A stretch of 64,000 nucleotides of DNA from Buddleja alternifolia (Eukaryota > Streptophyta > Magnoliopsida > Lamiales > Scrophulariaceae), in NCBI GenBank assembly GCA_019426215.1, contig CM033402.1:36630657-36694656 (forward strand). Direction: 5' to 3'. Positions 21,901 to 32,406 of the stretch are shown here, one piece after another. The translations under genes and the position numbers were made by a program. The notes beneath the pieces were generated by a model. It did no database searches. It was not told where the DNA came from and saw nothing but the letters and a program-made list of their open reading frames with translations. The stretch's first letter is position 1. Each line of letters begins with the position of its first letter.

Positions 21901-24900
21901 CAAATTTCAGAAGCAACATGTTAGACATGTAAACATTAAATCCCACTTTCTTTACGTCTTATCTCTACATCTTTGGTTCGCACGATGTATTTGTTTTGCA
22001 ATTTTGGTCTCATCCTTAAAAAGCGGATGGAGAGTTTCGCCCCTTGCACGCGCTGTTAAGTTAATACTAATCACGTGCAAGACACATGACCAAACTAATA
22101 TTTTTGTTTTCTAACGGGTGAGACTTAAATTGCGTCATACCGGATTAATTTTGCAAATTTGTAAACATTGGAACTAAAATTGCAAAGGGACCATGGTTTG
22201 CCGGAACGCTGCTTTCGCGGCCGGAACGGCCGTTCCGGAACGGGAACGGCCCCCGCCGTTCCAAAATTCACGGGCATCTCGGTTTTGTATGTGGACCGTT
22301 CCGGAACGGCCGAAAAGCGGCGATACGGCCGAGATACGGCTTTGGAGCGGCCGTTCCGGCGTTTCTCGGCCACGGAACGACTGAAACGGTGGAGGAGCAC
22401 GCCGCTTCTTTCTACCATCTCGGCTAGGCTAGGCTACGCATTGTTGCTGCTTGGTTCAACTCTCAGAAATTAATGTAAGAACGCTGCTTGGCAGCTTCAA
22501 CTTTCAGTTTTTGTCTTCAATTTGTCTCTCTAACTTGGGTAGTAAAGCTATCTCCTAGTTTAGTGCAAAAATGGCAGACAAAGAAAATGAATTTTTACTT
22601 TCATAATTCATTCTATATTGGCAGGAATAAAGTGGAAAGAAAAGAGGAAAAAGTGGAAAGAAAAGAGGAAAAGACAAATGAAGAAAGAATCCTAAGAAAA
22701 AATGATTATTACAAGAAAAGAAAGAAAATAAAAGAGAAAAACATCTGACAAAAAAAAAAGTTGATAAAGTGTGTATAGGATAGAATTAATGCACACCTAT
22801 ATGTTTTTGTTGTTCAAAATCTTCCAATTAAGAAAGATAGACATTCAATACAATATTTACTAATTATAAAATTTTTTTTTTAATAATTTTTGAGCAATTT
22901 AAGCAAAAAAATTGTGGAACGTCCTCGACCGTTCCGCGACGGTGCCATGGAACTGGAACGGTGGCCTCCGTGACGAACACCGCGACCGTTACGGCGAACC
23001 ATGAAAGGGACAGATCTTATGGAACTAAAGCTGCAATTTTCTCCATAAAAGAACTAACAATCTAACATGCATTTACGTTCAGGCTTCCAGGTGTTGATCC
23101 AGGCTGTAGAACAACTCGTTCAAAATGAACATACCGATAAAATGAATGCAGATCAGCTGATATGGTTGTACTCAATAATGATAACTGCTACTGTTGTAAA
23201 ACTTTCATTGTGGCTTTACTGCAGAAGTTCAGGAAACAAAATTGTGCGCGCATATGCAAAGGTATATCTCTATATTTATCATAAAACTTCGTATGCAGAA
23301 CGTTCACTTGCCTAACTTCTCTGCGATTAATTGACAGGATCATTATTTTGATGTGGTAACGAATGTAGTGGGATTGGTTGCAGCTGTCCTTGGCGATAAG
23401 TTCTTCTGGTGGATCGATCCAGCCGGTGCTATTATCCTTGCAATATATACAATTTTAAATTGGTCTGGAACTGTTCTCGAAAACGCAGGTATGAAAAGCT
23501 CGCGTTTATCTTTGTTGAATTTATTCGTTTGGTGTTTGATTGATCTAGGTGAAATTCACAAAAAACAAACGAGAGAAAGTAGCTTCTCTCTTTTTTAATC
23601 TAATGAAATCAAGATTTCAGGTGCAAGTAGGAAAATAATTTGGGGTAAAAACATTAACCTACCTGAACTTTTCGAGTTTTGACACTTTTTTATACTAACT
23701 TTTTTTTTTACACTTTTTTATCTCAACTTTTCGGATTTTACACTTTTTTATCTATTGACATATTTCAAATGAATAAACAAACTTTTTTTTACACTTTTTT
23801 ATCTGAACTTTGTTTTTCTTTACACTTTTTTATCCAAACTTTATTTTTTTTACATTTTTTTATCTCACCCCGCCACATATGTTGCAATTCCGTCGGAATA
23901 TTTCGCCGGAATATGCCAATAGATAAAAGTGTAAAAAAAAAAAGTTTGTATAAAAAAGTGCCAAAACTCGAAAAGTTCGGGTAGGTTAGTGTTTTTACCC
24001 CAAATAATTTCATTACCTATACTATACTATATAGTACTATATATGATTGAAGAGGGTATTAGAGAGAGTATTTTTGTGTGATTTATCACGGGCGTCTAGA
24101 GCTAGACTGAGTTTGCAACATAATCAAAATGCTCATCTAGAAAATTTGGACCCTCGACTAACATATTACAGTCCTCTTCTTTTATCGACTCTACAATTCC
24201 ACAAGTTTATTCATACCATTTAACACACTTAATTAAGTTCACTGTTGTTTTCTTCTATTCTCCTACTTAAATCTTATTCTTCTTCAAATTCAGTGTCACT
24301 AGTGGGACAATCAGCTCCACCCGAAATACTACAGAAGTTGACGTATCTCGTGATACGACACCCTCAGATCAAACGTATTGACACCGTCCGTGCTTACACT
24401 TTTGGTGTCCTTTATTTTGTCGAGGTTAGTTTGCATCACTGGTATTATGGATTTGAGTAAGTTACATAGACACTAATTACAAAAAAAAAAACATGTTGAG
24501 ATCTGAGAAATTACCTTATCTTCCCTGATTAGTACAAGCATATTTCAATTTCACCATTGTTCATATAAGCCGATTACAGTTTCACCCCTATCTTTCGAGT
24601 TGTCAGCATCTGATAGGGGGTGTCATTGGTAATTTTCAAAACCTCATGGGCTCGTGGTAAATGAGAGGGCGTGCATGTGATTATCTCTATGAATTTATAT
24701 GATTTTGCTTGTTACATTTTAATGATTAAAAAAGCAATTTTTGTGCCGTTAGGTTGATATTGAACTCCCGGAAGAATTGCCCCTGAAAGATGCCCACACG
24801 ATCGGGGAGTCTCTACAGATAAAAATCGAAAAACTAAGCGAAGTTGAAAGGGCATTTGTTCATCTTGATTATGAATGTGAACACAAACCAGAGCACTCTG

Positions 24901-24932
24901 TTCTCAGCAGGCTGCCTAATAGTGAACCTTGA
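18969..24932 (+). CDS. MTP8: Metal tolerance protein 8, Mn-type cation diffusion facilitator (7 exons)
   Basis: CDF-family divalent metal/proton antiporter of the manganese group; plant MTP8 proteins load Mn (and Fe in seeds) into the vacuole. Exons by GT-AG borders and continuous frame: 18969-19203, 20714-20883, 20999-21197, 23083-23261, 23338-23488, 24294-24424, 24753-24932, giving 414 residues. The N-terminus is basic ('[16 protein letters not shown]') and precedes 'GEKEYYERQ'. The two Mn-CDF DxxxD motifs are present: DSLLD (residues 153-157) and DHYFD (262-266). Other family landmarks are '[12 protein letters not shown]', '[19 protein letters not shown]' in slightly varied form and '[20 protein letters not shown]'. 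The cytosolic C-terminal domain ends '[18 protein letters not shown]'. All junctions keep frame and no stop interrupts, so the gene looks functional. Introns 1, 3 and 5 hold DNA transposons, and intron 6 possibly one more. UTRs are not resolved. Confidence 0.95.
19367..19839. mobile_element. hAT-type non-autonomous element in MTP8 intron 1
   Basis: Ends CAATGACGGATTCAAAAA and (inverted) TGTAGATCCGCCCCTG. Perfect 8-bp TSD tgtagaac (19359-19366 and 19840-19847). The termini resemble the CAGGGACGGAT ends of the two hAT elements at 8316 and 55462, but it lacks their tRNA-like segment. No coding capacity. Confidence 0.82.
19868..20122. mobile_element. MITE with long inverted repeats in MTP8 intron 1
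   Basis: The left arm GGAAAATTACACACAGACCC is matched by the inverted right arm GGGTCTGTGTGTAATTTTC. Pairing continues inward through 'gtaattacca' and 'cctcacttattg'. The TSD is not clear. It begins only about 20 bp after the TSD of the preceding hAT element. Confidence 0.7.
22192..23003. mobile_element. hAT-type element with GC-rich ends in MTP8 intron 3
   Basis: Termini CATGGTTTGCCGGAACG and inverted CATGGTTCGCCGTAACG (15 of 17 match). Perfect 8-bp TSD aaagggac (22184-22191 and 23004-23011). The outer 200 bp on the left and 90 bp on the right are dense in CCGTTCC/GGAACGG motifs in both orientations, in sharp contrast to the AT-rich, GAAA-rich core (22620-22920). Open frames of about 100 codons at 22125-22473 come from the GC-rich terminal repeats and are not genes. 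Confidence 0.85.
23642..24001. mobile_element. Mutator-like MITE, 360 bp, in MTP8 intron 5
   Basis: Left GGGGTAAAAACATTAACCTA and inverted right GGGGTAAAAACACTAACCTA; the terminal inverted repeats run for about 80 bp. Perfect 9-bp TSD aaataattt (23633-23641 and 24002-24010). The core is made of repeated 'acacttttttatc' units. Confidence 0.88.
24495..24700. repeat. Possible degenerate MITE in MTP8 intron 6
   Basis: 'gagaaattaccttatcttcc' at the left and the inverse of 'gagataatcacatgcacgcc' at the right are loosely complementary, and the middle holds 'ggtgtcattggtaattttc'. No TSD found. Confidence 0.35.
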
Positions 24933-26418
24933 AGGTCAACTGTCTGAAAACTCCTGGTAACTATGCAACTCATAATTGTATATATATTTGTTTTTATAAT
25001 ATATGATACGTAATAAAAATGAGTTTATGAATGTAATAATTGTAATACAGATTCATTTTACTGTATCCAGTAATTATAATATACCGCTTCATTTAACTTT
25101 ATACGATATTCGAGTTTTAAGATTAATTTAGTATCTCATTTGCACATATAAAATTGTGATTTACTTATCGATATTAATTTGGTAAGAGTGTAATCTAATA
25201 CTACTACTAATATACTTTGTTATATCTAATTTGAATTTTTTTTTAAATATTCAAAAGCTATTTCTTACGTGGATTACACTCTTACGTGATTTTTTTTTTC
25301 CGAAGTAATTTTTTTTTAAATATTTGTCAATTTTGCGTCCTTCTACCATTTTCTTTTTCCCAACCTTTTCTTCACCAAATAGTGGTTTCAAATTGATATT
25401 AGATTTTCTCTCCTATTCTCTTTTCCTTTTCATTTTCTCTAAGCAATTTCTTTGAACCAAATAGAGCATTGAGGAAATTACTTCAGAAAGAAAAGGAAAA
25501 CTATTTTATTTTCTAGAATAGTGTCAAAAATTGGTCGCCACTTCATCATTTTCTTGAATTTTGAAGATGCAAAGTGTAAAAGAAAATAAAAATATAATTC
25601 TTGAAAGGGGAATGCTATTGGCACCCATAAGTTATTATAAGAACTTCAAGTTTAAGATTTATATTAAAATATGATAATATTACCCGTCGAATCAAAAAAA
25701 AATTATGAACTATAAAATTGAGTTCCAAGAATATATTTATGCATCACAGCAAATTACTTTATTCTCTTCACTATTTTATTACATATTAAATAATAAACAC
25801 ATAAGTTTAAAAATTGAATAGTTGTAAAATTTAATTGGAATCCTTAAACAAAAGTCTATCAAAGAAAAATTTATAGTATCTCAACAATGCAAACGCATGT
25901 AGTATGTTAGATTCGAAACTGATAAAAATCAAACTTGAAATGAACATAACTTCACACAAAACTATCAATTTTATATAGTTTGTCATAGTAGTCAGTTTAC
26001 CACAATACATTTTAGTCATATATAAATGCTCAAATAAATTGTACAAAAAAGGCAAAATAAATTGTTAGAAGTATCTATAATTTCTCAACTTGTATATATA
26101 TAGGTAAAGCACATTTTGATTGTATATAACACAAAACTATCAATTTTATAAAATTTGTCATATTAGTCAGTTTACCACAATACGTTTTAGTCATATATAA
26201 ATGTTCAAATAAGTTGCACAAAAAAGGCAAAATAAATGGTTAGAAGTATCTATAATTTCTCAACTTGTATATAAATAGATATATAAAGCACATTTTGAAT
26301 AGAAAAATAAATGAAAATTTCATAGTATCATCAATATATAGACTCACATAGTAGACAATTTTACGAAACGTATAAATGGACAAATAATAATAGTAGTAGT
26401 AGTAGTAGTAATAATCAT
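24933..26418. other. AT-rich intergenic DNA downstream of MTP8
   Basis: Contains the MTP8 3' flank, the tandem duplication listed separately at 25954-26305 and a gta/tag repeat at about 26392-26410. No gene seen. Confidence 0.6.
25954..26305. repeat. Tandem duplication of about 175 bp
   Basis: The segment starting acacaaaactatcaatttta at 25954 recurs at 26129 and the two copies stay alignable for about 175 bp (shared 'gtcagtttaccacaata', 'gttagaagtatctataattt'). They differ at scattered positions and are not coding. Confidence 0.85.
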
Positions 26419-26423
26419 AATAA

Positions 26424-27168
26424 TGTAACTCAAGAATTGCCTAAGAAGGGGGTGAATTAGGATTTAAAAAATTAATAGCGGAACTTAGCAAGTAACAGAA
26501 CCATAAACTGAAAATACTTTAATTGAATAAGAAAGTGGAACATATAAGTTCTAGAGCAAGATCCAAACGGAAACTTGTAACAAATAATGTTAAAAGATAA
26601 AACAAAAACACACTCGATATAGAGGATTGAGTAACGCTCAAAATGATCCTAAAGACTAGGTGTGGAACCAGATGGTATTTCCACACAACACATTCTAATA
26701 TGGATTACAAAAGAGACTCGACTCCAGCACTCCTCGCCAATCACTCGTGTTTGATAAGTTGAACTCCAAAGCAACGATTGGTACTTCTTCTTCCTCACTG
26801 GAACCAACAGAAGATCGTACCTAGCAAGACAAGATTACACGTAATAAGTGTATGCTTAAGAGTGCTTCAGAATTCACGCTCTTAAAAGACAAAGGCTTTA
26901 GATATATATAGGGAACAAGGTGATATGCCAGCCAACAAGATCAAACATCTCTTTCCATATATGATATAACGACAACTTTCCAAAAAGTAAACAAGGTAAG
27001 AGAAAAGATTTATTCACTTCTCTTTTATTGATGGATTTGAGGAGCGAAAATGCTGCTTTCCATGGTTAAGCATCCAGTAAAAAGAAAATAGAGAAATCAA
27101 ACACTTTTAATAAAAATTTCCTTGTCATTGTCAAAATTAGTCCGGATTATATTCCAAAAAGGTCTAAA
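26424..27168 (-). repeat. 3' LTR of outer copia element
   Basis: Starts TGTAACTCAAGAATTGCC and ends ...AAAAAGGTCTAAA (plus-strand reading). Its partner ends GGTCTACA, so the terminal base of this copy has mutated. It aligns along its length with 38608-39347. Confidence 0.9.
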
Positions 27169-27184
27169 ATCTCCTCCTTTTTGA
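27169..27184 (-). other. Polypurine tract of outer copia
   Basis: On the minus strand the sequence immediately before the 3' LTR is AAAAAGGAGGAGAT. A second purine tract, gaagggggagaaggg (plus 27473-27488, read in reverse complement), lies about 300 bp upstream, just past the stop of the extra ORF. Confidence 0.7.
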
Positions 27185-27501
27185 TAATGACAAAAACTCG
27201 AGTATCAGACGGAGGATAAGAAAGATAGTACTGAGAACTCCCCTTGAATAGATGTTCTCTCCTTGTCAATAATCAAGATGTAACCAGATGGTACGATAGC
27301 ATCGAAATAAATATTGGAACTATCGAAGATAAAACTGAGATATGATAATCAAAAACATAGATTTCACAACTATAGAGCATAGCATGTCTGCAAGCAAAAG
27401 CTGAGTCATAAAAAATATAAAAAAGACAGATAGAAGCTAAACAAAAACTAAACAAATAATTCTCTGCTAATGCCCTTCTCCCCCTTCATCATAAAAAAGA
27501 T

Positions 27502-27730
27502 TTAAGAAAGGAGTTTTTGAACTTTCTTTTTCAATTTCATGAGAGAAGCATGCACGCCCTTTAGTTTAGAGCGGACTGATCCAACCATGAGAGAGATATC
27601 CTTTGCTGAGCTGTTGGAAATTTTGGATGGAGCAGATGGAGAGCCAGGGACAACAGAATTGTCAGAGTTAGAAGTAGAGGCAGTGCTAGCGGCAGCCTGT
27701 CGAGCACTAGGGCGACGTAATGGTAAGTTA
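27502..27730 (-). pseudogene. C-terminal end of the extra ORF of the outer copia
   Basis: Minus-strand translation is Ser/Ala-rich ('ARQAAASTASTSNSDNSVV') and ends with a basic, heptad-like tail 'LMKLKKKVQKLLS' before a TAA at 27502-27504. It continues the ORF cut at 32407 by the nested plus-strand element. Confidence 0.6.
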
Positions 27731-28010
27731 TGCTCAAAGGAATTAGCTGCCAGCAGATTTTGTGCAACTTTAATGATAGCAGATTTTATGAAGAAATAGT
27801 TGACAACAGATTTTATGCTTTGACAATAATAGCTAGATATGTAAATAGTTTATTTATTCCTTTATGCTCGCTGTAAGATATCTTTAGGCTGATTTAGAGG
27901 CTGAAAATTAGCAACTTAAATGCTGAAAGTCAGATTGTTTTCACTATATAAAGGGGATTTCTCCATCAATAGAATACACACTTTTACACAGAAATATCTC
28001 AAGTTTGACA
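27731..28010 (+). repeat. 5' LTR of nested copia
   Basis: TGCTCAAAGGAATTAGC...CAAGTTTGACA, exactly as long as its partner. It contains a TATA-like tatataaagg at about 27945 and is followed by the PBS. Confidence 0.9.
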
Positions 28011-28023
28011 TGGCATCAGAGCC
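28011..28023 (+). other. Primer binding site of nested copia
   Basis: tggcatcagagcc, one base from the plant initiator-tRNA-Met consensus site (TGGTATCAGAGC). Confidence 0.85.
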
Positions 28024-28127
28024 ATACTTCTGAATTCTCGTGTCTCTAGTCCTTTTTGTTTTCTCAAAGTCAGCCTAAGTCTCAAACCCTCGTTTCTAGT
28101 TATTCTTGATCCAGTTCTCTTAGCATC

Positions 28128-29476
28128 ATGTCATCAGACAATGCTTTCTTGATTCGTTCTAATGGAAAAACTACTCAACTTGGTCATTCCACTTCAATAT
28201 ATTTGTCAAAGGGAAGGGTTTTTGGGGCCATGTTGATGGCAGCAACCCAGCCCCTGATAGAAACAAAGACAAGGATGAGCAAGCCAAGTGGGAAGTTAAG
28301 GATGCTTTGAACCTTCGACCTGCAGCCGACATGTGGAGTCACCTCAAGAAACTATACATTGAGCACAATACCGCGCGTCGATAGATATGAGTTAGCCACC
28401 ATTCAATAGGACGGTCTCTATATCTCTGATTTTTACTCTAGCTTCATTAACCTTTGAGCTGATCATACTGATTTAATATATGCTATCTTACCTCCTGAAG
28501 GTCTTAGCTCTGTTCAATCTATCCATGAAACTACTAAAAGGGTTCAATTTTCAATGAAATTGAGACCTGAATTTGAAGGCACCAGGTCTAACCTTATGAA
28601 CTGAGACCCAGTCCCCTCCTTGGATTCATGTCTATATGATTTGTTTCGTGACGAACAACGTTTGCTCACTCAAAACACCACGGAAAAGCAAAGATCCACC
28701 TCTGTTTTGTGGCTTATGCAGCACAAGGTATGTCAAGAGGTATGGACATAAGCACAATTCAATGTTTTTGTTGCAAAGAATTTGGCCATTACGCTTCAAA
28801 TTGTTCCAAAAAATACTGCAACTATTGCAAAAAGGATGGTCATATTATCAAAGAATGCCCTACCCAACCCCCCAAGAGATCTGCAACGGCATATACTGCC
28901 TCAATTGGCTCTTCTAGTATTGGTGGTTTTGCAGATGCAACACATCCAACACAAAGTGCTCGTACTCCTGTTCAGTCCATCACCCCTGAAATGATTCAAC
29001 AAATGATCATTTCTGTATTCTATGCTTTAGGGCTCTCGGGTAAATCCTTCTCTTCATCACCATGGTATTTTGATTCTGGTGTTTCCTGTCATATGACAAA
29101 TAATTTTTGTTTCCTTACCAATGTAAGCAAATTTTCTGGAGATCTTAAGATTCACACTACAGATGCCAGTCATTTACCTATCACAACCACTGGTGACATT
29201 TCTTCTTCTCTGACTGATATCTTTGTCTCTCCTGGTCTTACCACTAATCTTGTTTCTGTCGGTCAATTAGTTGACAATAATTGTAAAGTGGAATTTTCTA
29301 AGTCTGGTTGTCTTGTGCAGGATCAACAGTCCGGGAAAATGATCGCAAGGGGGCCTAAAGTTGGAAATCTTTTCCTCTTCAGTTTCCTTTCTCTTCATGT
29401 TCCCCATTTCCCTATGTCATTTGTAATTCTGCTCATAATAATTACCAAGCATGGCATAAACGTCAATATTTACTAA
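28128..29476 (+). pseudogene. Nested copia gag, zinc knuckles and protease, broken
   Basis: Gag starts MSSDNAFLIRSNGKTTQLGH at 28128 and shifts frame near 28215; the correct continuation reads 'WEVKDALNLRPAADMWSHLK'. The frame from 28709 carries two CX2CX4HX4C knuckles, CFCCKEFGHYASNC and CNYCKKDGHIIKEC (residues about 19-45), then a linker and the aspartic protease 'WYFDSGVSCHMTNN' (about residue 114). The frame ends at 29474-29476. Confidence 0.85.
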
Positions 29477-30620
29477 AATCTGGTTTACTCCGCAGTAAAA
29501 CATCACCTCCTCTCAATATTGTTCAATTTGATTGCAATGCTTGTAAACTTGGCAAAAATAAGACTCTGCCCTTCACTACTCATACACCAAATGTTGTTCA
29601 ACCCTTTGATCAGATACATAGTGATGCGTGGGGTATGACACCAGGCACTTCTCATGCTAATTACAAGTATTTTGTCACTGTTATTTAAGATTATAGTTGT
29701 TTCACATGGATTTATTTCTTGCACTCTAAAGATGAAGTAATTCCTATCTTCAAGCTTTTTCATGCATATATTTAAACCCAATTTTTTGCCAAAGTTAAAA
29801 TCCTTCGCTCAAATAATGGGGTTGTGAATACATGTCTTATTTGTTTCAGGAATTTTTACTAGAAAATAACATAATCTCTCAAAGGTCTTTTCCTTCAACC
29901 CCACAACAAAACGGTGTGGCCGAAAGAAAGAACAATCACCTTCTCGATGTTGTACAGACCCTTTTATTAGAGTCATTTGTACCCCCTGGTTTTGTTGTGA
30001 AGCTCTCTCTATTGCGGTTCACCACCTTAACAAATTGCCATCTCCCACATTAAACCACAACTCTCATTTCCGTCAGTTATTTGGTTATACTCAAAATTAT
30101 TCAAACCTTTGTACCTTTAGTTGTGTGCTATGTGCATGTTTCTACACATGAACGCACAAAGCTCACAGCTTAATCAATTGAATGTGCTTTTCTAGGATAT
30201 TCTGTACACAAGAAAGATTTTCTTTGTAATCATCCTAATATGAGTCGTATTCGAGTTTCGAGAAATGCGGTCTTTCTAGTAAATCAATATTTTTTTCCTA
30301 CTTACAAAGATTATATTTCTCCTTCATTTTCTGTGTTGCCCTTGTTCACTAACTCTTTTGCAGATTCCTAATCTTCTACACCACTCTTTGTGTATCAGCG
30401 ACGCAACTTTGGAAAATTAAATAAGACTACGACACCTATAGAGCCTCCTCAAGATGTTTCCAATTGCTGATCCTGTTCCATCAACAGTACCTGCCCCTCG
30501 CAGACACAGTACTTGGGTTAGTAAACCACCAGATAAGTATGGTTTCTCTTCTCCTGTATTCTTAAAAAATCACCTTGTCCTCTATCCCTATTTTCTCATC
30601 TTATAAATCGGCAATGAATA
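29477..30620 (+). pseudogene. Nested copia integrase region, heavily mutated
   Basis: Pieces in different frames: 'CNACKLGKNKTLPF' with a CxxC motif near 29540, 'DQIHSDAWGMTPG' (first catalytic Asp) near 29610, an in-frame stop after 'FVTVI', then 'SFPSTPQQNGVAERKNNHLL' (third catalytic Glu) near 29900. A stretch around 30060-30620 is unreadable. Confidence 0.75.
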
Positions 30621-31135
30621 TGAGTGTTGGCGGAAAGATGTTGAAACAGAACTTTTTGCACTTGAAGAAAATCAAACTTCGGATGTTGTGCCACGTTAAC
30701 CATCAGTAAAACCTCTTGGCAGTAAGTTTGTATTTTCTATAAAGCTTCGTTTTGATGGATCTATAGACCATTACAAGGCTCGTCTAGTGGTGCTTGGGAG
30801 TAAGCAACAATATAGCCTAGACTATGATGAGACATTTGCACCGGTAGCTAAGATGACCACTGTCCGAACCATACTAGCACTTGCTGCATCTCAGTCTTGG
30901 CCTTTATTTCAAATGGATGTCAACAACGCATTCTTACATGGTGATCTCAAGGAAGAAGTTTACATAAAATTTCCCTCTGGTATGCCTACTTCTTCAATTA
31001 ATAATGTTTATAAACTTAAAAGCTCTTTATACGGGTTGAAGCAGGCACCGAGAGTATGGTTTGAAAAATTCCGATTCACTCTTCTTCATTTTTCATTTAC
31101 TTAAAGTCGATATGACTCCTGTCTGTTTCTACAAA
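30621..31135 (+). pseudogene. Nested copia reverse transcriptase, N-terminal half
   Basis: The frame 30787-31104 has 'YDETFAPVAKMTTVRTILAL' and 'FQMDVNNAFLHGDLKEEVYI' (first catalytic Asp), then 'KLKSSLYGLKQAPRVWF'. The stop at 31102-31104 cuts it before the active site. Confidence 0.88.
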
Positions 31136-32082
31136 TGACATCTAAGGGGATCGTTATTCTACTTGTTTATGTAGACGATATTGTTGTCACTTGTTCTAAT
31201 ATAGAAGCTATTTCTAATATTAAAAAATTGTTACATCTACTTTCCATGTGAAAGACCTCAGCCATCTAACTTACTTCTTAGGGTTAGAGGTGCATTATCG
31301 TCTTCAAGGTCTTTTTTTAAATCAGCACAAGTATATTCAGGATCTGGTTCGGTTAGCCGGACTCACAGACACTACTTTTGTGGACACTCCAATGGAAATA
31401 AATGTGAAATATAGACGTGACAAAGGTGAGCTTCTTGAAGACCCCACTTTATACCGGAAGCTAGTTGGTAGTCTTATCTATCAAACCATCACCAGACCGA
31501 ATATCTCCTATGTTTTTCACACTGTCATCAAGTTCATGCAATCTCCTCGACATCTCTACTTATCCGCAGTTCGACGTATCATCCGGTACATTCTTGGTAC
31601 ATTTAATCGTGGCCTATTCTTTCCTACTGGTTCTTCACTCCAACTACAAGCCCACAGTGATGCTGATTCGGCTGGTTGTCTGGACACCAGGAAATCTACT
31701 ACTGGATGGTGTATGTTTCTTGGTGATGCTTATCTCATGGAAATGCAAGAAGCAGAACTATGTATCCAAGTCATCCACTGAGTCTGAATATCGAGCCATG
31801 TCTGCTGCATGTTTTGAAATAATTTGGTTGCGTGATCTCCTCACAGAGCTTGGTTTCTCTCAAGTTCAGTCAACTCCGCTGCATGCTGACAACACTAGTG
31901 CCATTCAAATTGTAGCCAATCCTGTCTACCACGAATGTACGAAGCACATAGAGGTTGACTGTCATTCCATCCGAGAGGCCTATGATCGCCAAGTTATTAC
32001 TCTCCCATATATCTCCACCACTCTACAAATGCGGATATATTCACCAAAGCCATGGCACGTGAAAGCCATATTTCCTTGTTAG
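31136..32082 (+). pseudogene. Nested copia RT active site and RNase H
   Basis: The YVDD box is encoded at about 31165-31185 ('LLVYVDDIVVTC'). 'MKDLSHLTYFLGLEVHY' starts the frame at 31248. RNase H landmarks: 'DADSAGCLDTRKSTTGWCMF' near 31660, then after a frameshift 'SKSSTESEYRAMSAACFEI' and 'LHADNTSAIQIVANPVYHE'. It ends shortly before the 3' LTR. Confidence 0.85.
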
Positions 32083-32126
32083 CAAATTGGTGCTTTTGAA
32101 TTTACCAACATCAATTTGAGAGGTGA

Positions 32127-32406
32127 TGTTAATGGAATTAGCTGCCAGCAGATTTTGTTCAACTTTAATATTAGCAGATTTTATGCAAGAAATAGTTGGC
32201 AGCAGATTTTATGCTTTGACAATAATAGCTAGATATGTAAATATTTTATTTATTCCTTTATACTGGCTGTAGGATATCTTTAGGCTGATTTAGAGGCTGG
32301 AAATCAACTACTTAAATGCTGAAAATCAGATTGTATTCATTATATAAAGGAGAATTCTCCATCAATAGAATACACACTTTTACACAGAAATATCTCAAGT
32401 TTGACA
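32127..32406 (+). repeat. 3' LTR of nested copia
   Basis: 280 bp, TGTTAATGGAATTAGC...CAAGTTTGACA, partner of 27731-28010. Confidence 0.9.

Larger units (their letters stand above)
27731..32406 (+). mobile_element. Nested Ty1-copia retrotransposon, plus strand, 4.68 kb
   Basis: Two 280-bp LTRs (27731-28010 and 32127-32406) enclose a copia interior. The PBS tggcatcagagcc follows the left LTR directly and a purine-rich stretch (gagaggtga) precedes the right LTR. Flanks share gtta (left agtta, right gtta after the final CA), a short TSD with boundary ambiguity. Domain order: gag, two zinc knuckles, protease, integrase, RT, RNase H. The LTRs differ at roughly 20 sites by eye and the ORFs have many stops, so it is old and inactive, yet younger than its host element. 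Confidence 0.92.

Noticed and set aside
22125..22473. Three overlapping 60-100 codon frames on both strands
   Set aside because: They come from the CCGTTCC/GGAACGG palindromic clusters of an hAT element, which lack stops because of base composition.
23679..24013. Phe-rich frames of 74-101 codons
   Set aside because: They are products of the repeated T-rich core of a MITE in MTP8 intron 5.
26390..26412. Possible array of short spaced repeats
   Set aside because: It is a simple gta/tag microsatellite; there are no spacers and no CRISPR-type structure.
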